The notes beneath the pieces are model-generated. The model saw only the letters and a list, made by a program, of their open reading frames with translations. It had not been told where the DNA came from and did no database searches. The position numbers and the translations under genes are program-made. From Paracoccaceae bacterium (GTDB taxonomy: Bacteria; Pseudomonadota; Alphaproteobacteria; Rhodobacterales; Rhodobacteraceae), in the NCBI GenBank assembly GCA_020441345.1, contig JAGRMK010000187.1, forward strand, positions 1-8,339: a stretch of 8,339 nucleotides of DNA, read 5' to 3'. Positions 4,516-8,339 of this stretch are shown here, piece after piece; position 1 is the stretch's first letter; the number at the start of each line of letters is the position of its first letter.

Positions 4516-6918
4516 ATGCGTCTAGACTTGCAAGGGGTTGTTCAAACCGGTGTGTCCATGCTGGATCGCGGGATCACCGACATCAAGATCGCGGTCATTG
4601 ACGGCGAGATTCACGTTTACACGACGACGGGCCGCAATGGCGGTGTCGCGGCCTATGAAGTCGGCGCGGACGGGACCGTTTCGCTGACCACGACCGTGAT
4701 CTTCCCGCCGGAGTTGACGCTGCTGGTGGACGATACGCTGGTGGTCAACGACAGCGGCGCGGGCCCGGTGCTGTTGCTGGGCGGAAATGCCCAGGGGTTG
4801 TTCGGTTATGCACTGGGGCCAGACGGGTTTGGCGGCTACGCGCAACAGGGTTGGGAAGGCCTGCAATCACTCGCGGCCGGCGGTGGCACAGAGTCGATCG
4901 AGGCGCTGGTTCTGTTGTCCGAACAAGCGCCCGATCTGTTCCCCGATGGATTTGACTGCACCCAGGTTGTCGATCTGGTCAGCGTGACCGTGAACGGTCA
5001 GGCGTTCATCGTGACCGCCTGCGATGCCCGCGACGAGGTGACGGTCCTGCGCCGCGACTCCGCGACCGGAACACTGGTCGAGGCGGGTTCTATCGGCGCC
5101 GAGGACGGTCTGGGGATCAATGCGCCGACCGCGCTGGAAGTGGCGCAGATCAACGGCGAGACCTATGTCATCGTCGCGGCATCGGGGACTTCGTCGCTTT
5201 CGGTGCTCAAGATGATGCCTGACGGATCGATGCAACCGACGGACCACGTGCTCGACAATGGATCGACGCGGTTCGAGGGGGTGCAGGATCTGGCGGTTGC
5301 GCAATCGGGCGATCATGTATTCGTCATTGCGGGCGGCGCCGATAACGGGTTGACGCTGTTCCTGCTTTTGCCCGACGGGTCACTTGTCCATTTACAGACC
5401 CTTGGGGACAGCGACGCGACCTCGATGCACAAGGTCACGGCGATCGATGTCGCGGTCGATGGCGATCAGTTGCATGTCTTTGTCGGGTCGCAAAATGAAT
5501 CGGGTCTGACGCAATTCACGGTCGATCTTTCGCGGTTGGGCGATCTGCAGATCGGGGGCGCTGCCACAGAGACCCTGACCGGCGGTGCCGGCGATGACAT
5601 CCTGATGGCAGCAGGCAACGGGGACACGATCCTGGGTGGGGCCGGTGACGATGTTCTGGTCACCGGCGACGGCAACACACGTATGACCGGCGGCTCGGGT
5701 GGCGATATCTTCGTAATTCGGGACGGCAGCGGAACATCGAGCATCCTCGATTTTCAGCGCGGTCAGGACCGGCTGGATCTGTCGGATCTGCCGATGCTGC
5801 GTGATCTGTCGCAGGTGACGATCACCACCACCGCCACCGGCGCCCGCGTCGAATTTCGCGGAACCGTGATCAACCTGACCTCTGCCGATGGCCGGTCGCT
5901 CAGCGTGGCCGACCTGTTTCCCAACGGATTGGAGGGCGGCGATCACATTGGATACATTCCGCCGGATCCGCCGCCGCCGCCGCCGCCCCCACCACCGGAT
6001 ACCGGCGATCTGGATCGGCCCGGAACCCGACCGCTTGCCCCGGAACCGCCCGCACCCGACGACCGGAACCCCGGCGACGGCAGCGATCTGCCTGACAAGC
6101 CGGATGGTGGCGATCGGGATTATTCCAACTACAAAGGCGGTGGCGTCGATCCCGATGTCCGTGACGACGGGGCAAATACAGGGACCGGCGGCGACGGCGC
6201 CGGCGACCGCCTGGACCCCGGAGACGGTTCGGACGCAAGCGGCGACGGCAGGGGAAACCTGACGGGCGGCATCGGCAATGACACATTGTCCGGTGGCCGG
6301 GGCGCAGATGTCATCGACGGCGGAGCCGGTAACGACAATCTTGAGGGCGGCGGCGGTGATGACTGGCTCATGGGGGGTGTCGGCAACGATGTCATTTCCG
6401 GCAGCGACGGAAACGACGCCGGGTTCGGCGGTGCCGGCAACGACCAGCTTCGCGGCGGTGTGGGTCATGACAGCCTGTATGGCGACGCCGGGCGCGATGC
6501 AATCTGGGGCGGCGATGGCGATGATCTGATCGTTGGTGGCGATGACAACGATTGGTTGAGCGGCGAGGCTGGCAACGATTTCATCTTTGGCGATGCGGGG
6601 AATGACACCTTGCGCGGTGGCGGCGGAACCGATGAATACTGGGGCGGGGACGGCGCCGATGTGTTCGAGTTCTTTGGCAATCACGACACCGGCTGGATCA
6701 TGGATTTCAACCCGGCCGAAGGGGATATCCTCAGACTCGACGACGCGATGTGGGCCGCTCTTGGGGATCTGACGAGTACCGAAGTGGTGGCGCGTTATGG
6801 GTCGCTCGACGGTCAGGGCAATCTGATCCTGGACTTTACCGAATTCGGCGGCGCCGTGATCGTCCTGAACGATTTCGACGATCTTGCCGGGCTGGCGGGC
6901 GCGGTGGAGTTCATGTGA
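4516..6918 (+). CDS. RTX calcium-binding protein with N-terminal beta-propeller-like domain, probable type I secretion substrate
   Basis: This 800-residue, strongly acidic protein has no N-terminal signal peptide. Residues about 22-350 hold around six similar segments of the pattern 'V-x-DG-x-x-hydrophobic strand-GG-x-L-x-x-(Y/F)-x-x-x-x-DG-x-L' (near 22, 68, 154, 207, 257 and 309), suggesting beta-propeller blades. A first RTX block (356-400) follows, with a cap (DIFVI...ILDF...DRLDLSDL). Then comes a linker with ten consecutive prolines (485-494) rich in Asp, Gly and Pro. A second block of about 15 nonapeptides GGxGxDxLx (584-718) follows, and a C-terminal cap (MDFNPAEGDILRLDD) ending in a hydrophobic/acidic tail VEFM. 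RTX blocks fold on binding calcium outside the cell, and C-terminal tails of this kind are used by type I secretion. The exporter genes are not in the window. No catalytic domain is recognised. A role in the surface matrix next to the capsule genes is inferred from context only. Confidence 0.88.
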   Translation: MRLDLQGVVQTGVSMLDRGITDIKIAVIDGEIHVYTTTGRNGGVAAYEVGADGTVSLTTTVIFPPELTLLVDDTLVVNDSGAGPVLLLGGNAQGLFGYALGPDGFGGYAQQGWEGLQSLAAGGGTESIEALVLLSEQAPDLFPDGFDCTQVVDLVSVTVNGQAFIVTACDARDEVTVLRRDSATGTLVEAGSIGAEDGLGINAPTALEVAQINGETYVIVAASGTSSLSVLKMMPDGSMQPTDHVLDNGSTRFEGVQDLAVAQSGDHVFVIAGGADNGLTLFLLLPDGSLVHLQTLGDSDATSMHKVTAIDVAVDGDQLHVFVGSQNESGLTQFTVDLSRLGDLQIGGAATETLTGGAGDDILMAAGNGDTILGGAGDDVLVTGDGNTRMTGGSGGDIFVIRDGSGTSSILDFQRGQDRLDLSDLPMLRDLSQVTITTTATGARVEFRGTVINLTSADGRSLSVADLFPNGLEGGDHIGYIPPDPPPPPPPPPPDTGDLDRPGTRPLAPEPPAPDDRNPGDGSDLPDKPDGGDRDYSNYKGGGVDPDVRDDGANTGTGGDGAGDRLDPGDGSDASGDGRGNLTGGIGNDTLSGGRGADVIDGGAGNDNLEGGGGDDWLMGGVGNDVISGSDGNDAGFGGAGNDQLRGGVGHDSLYGDAGRDAIWGGDGDDLIVGGDDNDWLSGEAGNDFIFGDAGNDTLRGGGGTDEYWGGDGADVFEFFGNHDTGWIMDFNPAEGDILRLDDAMWAALGDLTSTEVVARYGSLDGQGNLILDFTEFGGAVIVLNDFDDLAGLAGAVEFM
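5581..5715 (+). repeat. First RTX nonapeptide block (about 5 repeats)
   Basis: Residues 356-400 fall into five nonads. The first and third are GGAGDDILM and GGAGDDVLV; the second and fourth are degenerate. A cap-like segment follows directly, so this block looks like a complete small RTX module in the middle of the protein. Confidence 0.8.
5968..5997 (+). repeat. Ten-proline tract, CCG-rich microsatellite
   Basis: Ten proline codons in a row, the first six all CCG, begin the linker between the two RTX blocks. It probably acts as a stiff spacer. Gain or loss of a triplet would alter length without breaking the frame. Confidence 0.8.
6265..6669 (+). repeat. Second RTX nonapeptide block (about 15 repeats, 27-bp period)
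   Basis: Residues 584-718 form 15 nonads of the consensus GGxGxDxLx, for example GGIGNDTLS, GGAGNDNLE and GGAGNDQLR. These wind into a parallel beta-roll with a calcium ion bound per turn in known RTX proteins. Variant nonads such as GSDGNDAGF and GGDDNDWLS occur in the middle. Confidence 0.92.
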
Positions 6919-6920
6919 CC

Positions 6921-6948
6921 GGCGCCACGCGCAAGGACTTGTGGCGCC
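6921..6948 (+). terminator. Hairpin just after the RTX gene, possible terminator
   Basis: GGCGCCAC (6921-6928) pairs perfectly with GTGGCGCC (6941-6948) around a 12-base loop, starting two bases after the TGA. No run of T follows (CCTTGCCTTGAT), so it is not a classic intrinsic terminator. It could instead protect the mRNA 3' end. Confidence 0.45.
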
Positions 6949-6973
6949 CCTTGCCTTGATCGGGGTAAGGGGC
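6946..6973 (+). other. Second hairpin, overlapping the first and incompatible with it
   Basis: GCCCCTTGCC (6946-6955) pairs with GGGTAAGGGGC (6964-6973 by position) as a ten-base-pair stem with one G-U pair and an eight-base loop. It shares bases 6946-6948 with the right arm of the preceding hairpin, so only one can form fully at a time. No T run follows. Confidence 0.4.
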
Positions 6974-7077
6974 CGCGCAGGCTGTGGTGAAAAAACAAGA
7001 GAACCCTGCCTGAACTGCCGACAAAACGGGAATCTTGCGCAGCGCGCTTGGAAAATCCTTGGCAGAATGCCGGAATG

Positions 7078-7120
7078 CTGGCACAGTTTTTACCATACGA
7101 TAAAAAACAGCCACTGCCAG
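7078..7120. promoter_or_regulatory. Nested inverted repeats upstream of the BMP operon, possible operator/promoter
   Basis: CTGGCA (7078-7083) and TGCCAG (7115-7120) form an outer inverted repeat. Inside it TTTTTA (7087-7092) and TAAAAA (7101-7106) form an inner one around CCATACGA. This is the most AT-rich part of the spacer 6919-7160. TACGAT (7096-7101) is a 4-of-6 match to a -10 box, but no good -35 lies at the right distance. A second short palindrome, GGCAGAATGCC, lies at 7061-7071. The layout suggests a site for a dimeric regulator; this is inference. Confidence 0.4.
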
Positions 7121-7160
7121 GGTCCGCACAGGATTTCGGCCGATCAACAGGGAATGAGCC

Positions 7161-8192
7161 ATGACACGCACAGCCAAGACCCCCACACCGATGATGATCA
7201 CGCGCCGCCGGTTGCTTGCCACGACGGCAGGCGGGCTTGTCTTGACTGGCCTCGCGCCGTCAAGACTGCTGGCGCAGGAACCCTTGCGCGTGGCGGGCAT
7301 CTATACGGTCCCGGTCGAACAACAATGGGTGAGCCGCATTCACCAGGCCGCCGAGGCGGCGCAGGCGCGCGGCGACATCACCTATACCTTCACCGAGAAC
7401 GTCTCGAACACCGATTACGCCCGCGTGATGCGCGAATACGCGGAATCGGGTATCCAGATGATCGTCGGCGAGGTGTTCGGCGTCGAGGCCGAGGCGCGCG
7501 AAGTCGCCGCCGAATACCCGGATGTGGCCTTTCTGATGGGCTCCAGCTTTCTGCCCGATCCTTCGGTGCCGAATTTCTCGGTCTTCGACAATTATATCCA
7601 GGACGCGGCCTATCTGTCGGGGCTGATCGCGGGCGCGATGACCGAAAGCGCCAACATCGGCATGGTCGGCGGCTTTCCGATCCCCGAGGTCAACCGCCTG
7701 ATGAATGCCTTCATGGCGGGTGCGCAGGAAATGAACCCGGATATCCGATTCCAGGTGGCGTTCATCGGCTCATGGTTCGATCCGCCCCGCGCCAAGGAAA
7801 CCGCTTTCGGCATGATCGAGGCGGGCGCGGACGTGATGTATGCCGAACGCTTCGGTGTGTCGGATGCGGCGCAGGAACGCGGCGTGCTGGCGATCGGCAA
7901 CGTGATCGACACGCAGGCCAGCTATCCCGATACCGTCGTCGCCTCGGCAATCTGGCATTTCGAACCGACCATGGACGCGGCGATTGCCGCGGTGAAGGGC
8001 GGAACCTTCACCGCCGAGAACTATGGCCTCTATTCCTATATGATGCACGGCGGGTGTTCGCTGGCGCCCCTGGGCACCTTCGAGGGGCGTGTCCCGGCCG
8101 AGGTCATGGCCCGTGTCGCGGAACGCGAGGCGGCGATTCGCGATGGATCCTTCACCGTCCCGGTCAATGACGAAGAACCCCGGTCGTCGTAA
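7161..8192 (+). CDS. BMP/PnrA-family ABC transporter substrate-binding protein, Tat-exported
   Basis: This 343-residue periplasmic binding protein should capture a solute, by family precedent often a purine nucleoside, and deliver it to an ABC importer. The N-terminus has a twin-arginine motif TRRRLL (14-19), a hydrophobic stretch (about 20-32) and a likely cleavage after A38 in LLAQE. There is no lipobox Cys, unlike many BMP proteins, which are lipoproteins. The body follows the BMP fold: AGIYTVPVEQQWV at the first strand, IVGEVFGVEAEAREVAAEYPDVAF in the middle, AAYLSGLIAGAM, then IGMVGG and VNRLMNAFMAGAQ, and finally AIGNVIDTQ and VVASAIWHFEPTMDAAI. AGGGA lies seven bases before the ATG; internal ATGs at codons 11 and 12 are also possible. 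The next gene begins on the base after its stop codon, so the two are co-transcribed. The ligand cannot be told from the sequence. Confidence 0.9.
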   Translation: MTRTAKTPTPMMITRRRLLATTAGGLVLTGLAPSRLLAQEPLRVAGIYTVPVEQQWVSRIHQAAEAAQARGDITYTFTENVSNTDYARVMREYAESGIQMIVGEVFGVEAEAREVAAEYPDVAFLMGSSFLPDPSVPNFSVFDNYIQDAAYLSGLIAGAMTESANIGMVGGFPIPEVNRLMNAFMAGAQEMNPDIRFQVAFIGSWFDPPRAKETAFGMIEAGADVMYAERFGVSDAAQERGVLAIGNVIDTQASYPDTVVASAIWHFEPTMDAAIAAVKGGTFTAENYGLYSYMMHGGCSLAPLGTFEGRVPAEVMARVAEREAAIRDGSFTVPVNDEEPRSS

Positions 8193-8339
8193 ATGACCGC
8201 AGCACCCGAGGCGCAGGGCATCGTCCTGCGCCTGACCGGTATCACCAAGCGCTTTGGCGCGCTGACGGCGAATGACGCCGTCAGTTTCCACCTGAACCGG
8301 GGCGAGGTGGTCGCCCTGCTGGGTGAAAACGGCGCGGGC
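8193..8339 (+). CDS. ABC transporter ATP-binding protein, sugar/nucleoside type (5' part, cut by window edge)
   Basis: ATG at 8193 follows the TAA of the binding-protein gene directly, and the frame is open for 49 codons to the right edge. It reads LRLTGITKRFGALTANDAVSF (12-32), then the start of Walker A, LLGENGAG (42-49), cut just before the expected Lys. The GITKRFGA opening and GENGAG form are typical of the RbsA/MglA and YufO/NupO-like ATPases that carry two nucleotide-binding domains and pair with BMP-type binding proteins. Two permease genes would be expected further right. The Shine-Dalgarno is weak, which fits translational coupling to the gene before it. Confidence 0.88.
   Translation, partial: MTAAPEAQGIVLRLTGITKRFGALTANDAVSFHLNRGEVVALLGENGAG

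Noticed and set aside
6265..6669. CRISPR-like regular repeats with a 27-bp period
   Set aside because: The repeats are contiguous, without spacers, and encode RTX nonapeptides in frame.
5392..6684. Long open frame of 430 codons on the minus strand opposite the RTX gene
   Set aside because: It is the mirror of the GC-rich GGxGxD repeats, where stops are rare in the reverse frame. Its product is low-complexity Ala/Val/Ile, with no recognisable domain, and the sense gene is clear.
7079..7096. Sigma-54-like promoter (TGGCAC followed by TTTACC)
   Set aside because: The -24 half matches, but the -12 half lacks the essential GC, and no activator gene is visible nearby.
6974..7160. Possible riboswitch upstream of the BMP operon
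   Set aside because: The leader has several short stems, but I could not fit any known purine or other riboswitch core. A covariance-model search would decide.
6884..8170. Open frame of 428 codons on the plus strand, overlapping the BMP gene in another frame
   Set aside because: It crosses the intergenic spacer and has an Arg/Gly-rich product typical of a shifted frame. The BMP frame has a signal peptide, a Shine-Dalgarno and family motifs.

Overview
The window is a high-GC stretch whose gene content and protein style fit an alphaproteobacterium of the Rhodobacterales (Paracoccus/Roseobacter-like). This placement is inferred from the translated proteins and was not tested by any search. It holds eight protein-coding genes, two of them cut by the window edges. 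No rRNA, tRNA, insertion sequence or CRISPR array was seen.

The left part (1-4293) is a surface-polysaccharide locus. On the minus strand, reading right to left, a KpsE/CtrB-type inner-membrane chain-length/export protein (2386-1100) is followed 25 bp later by its KpsT-type ATPase (1074-421). After 45 bp comes the 5' part of a protein with a sulfotransferase PAPS-binding loop (375 to the left edge). The ABC-2 permease partner, KpsM-type (2469-3296), is transcribed divergently from an 82-bp shared promoter region. Its 3' end overlaps by 44 bp the convergent 3' end of a family-2 glycosyltransferase gene (4293-3253, minus). Together these genes could extend a polysaccharide, possibly sulfate it, and move it across the inner membrane. 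The outer-membrane and KpsC/KpsS-type partners are not in the window.

The centre (4516-6918) encodes an 800-residue acidic repeat protein. It has an N-terminal domain of about six beta-propeller-like blades, a short RTX calcium-binding block with its own cap, a proline/Asp/Gly-rich linker, a second block of about 15 RTX nonapeptides, and a C-terminal cap. It looks like a type I secretion substrate that would end up on or outside the cell, next to the capsule genes. It is followed by two overlapping, mutually exclusive hairpins.

The right part (7161 to the end) begins a separate uptake operon. A Tat-exported BMP/PnrA-family solute-binding protein is followed with no gap by the start of an ABC ATPase of the sugar/nucleoside type, cut within its Walker A motif. 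Nested inverted repeats precede the operon and may be an operator.

No wholly new system stands out. The most interesting points are the sulfotransferase next to the exporter, the split divergent capsule ABC transporter, and the propeller/double-RTX protein.
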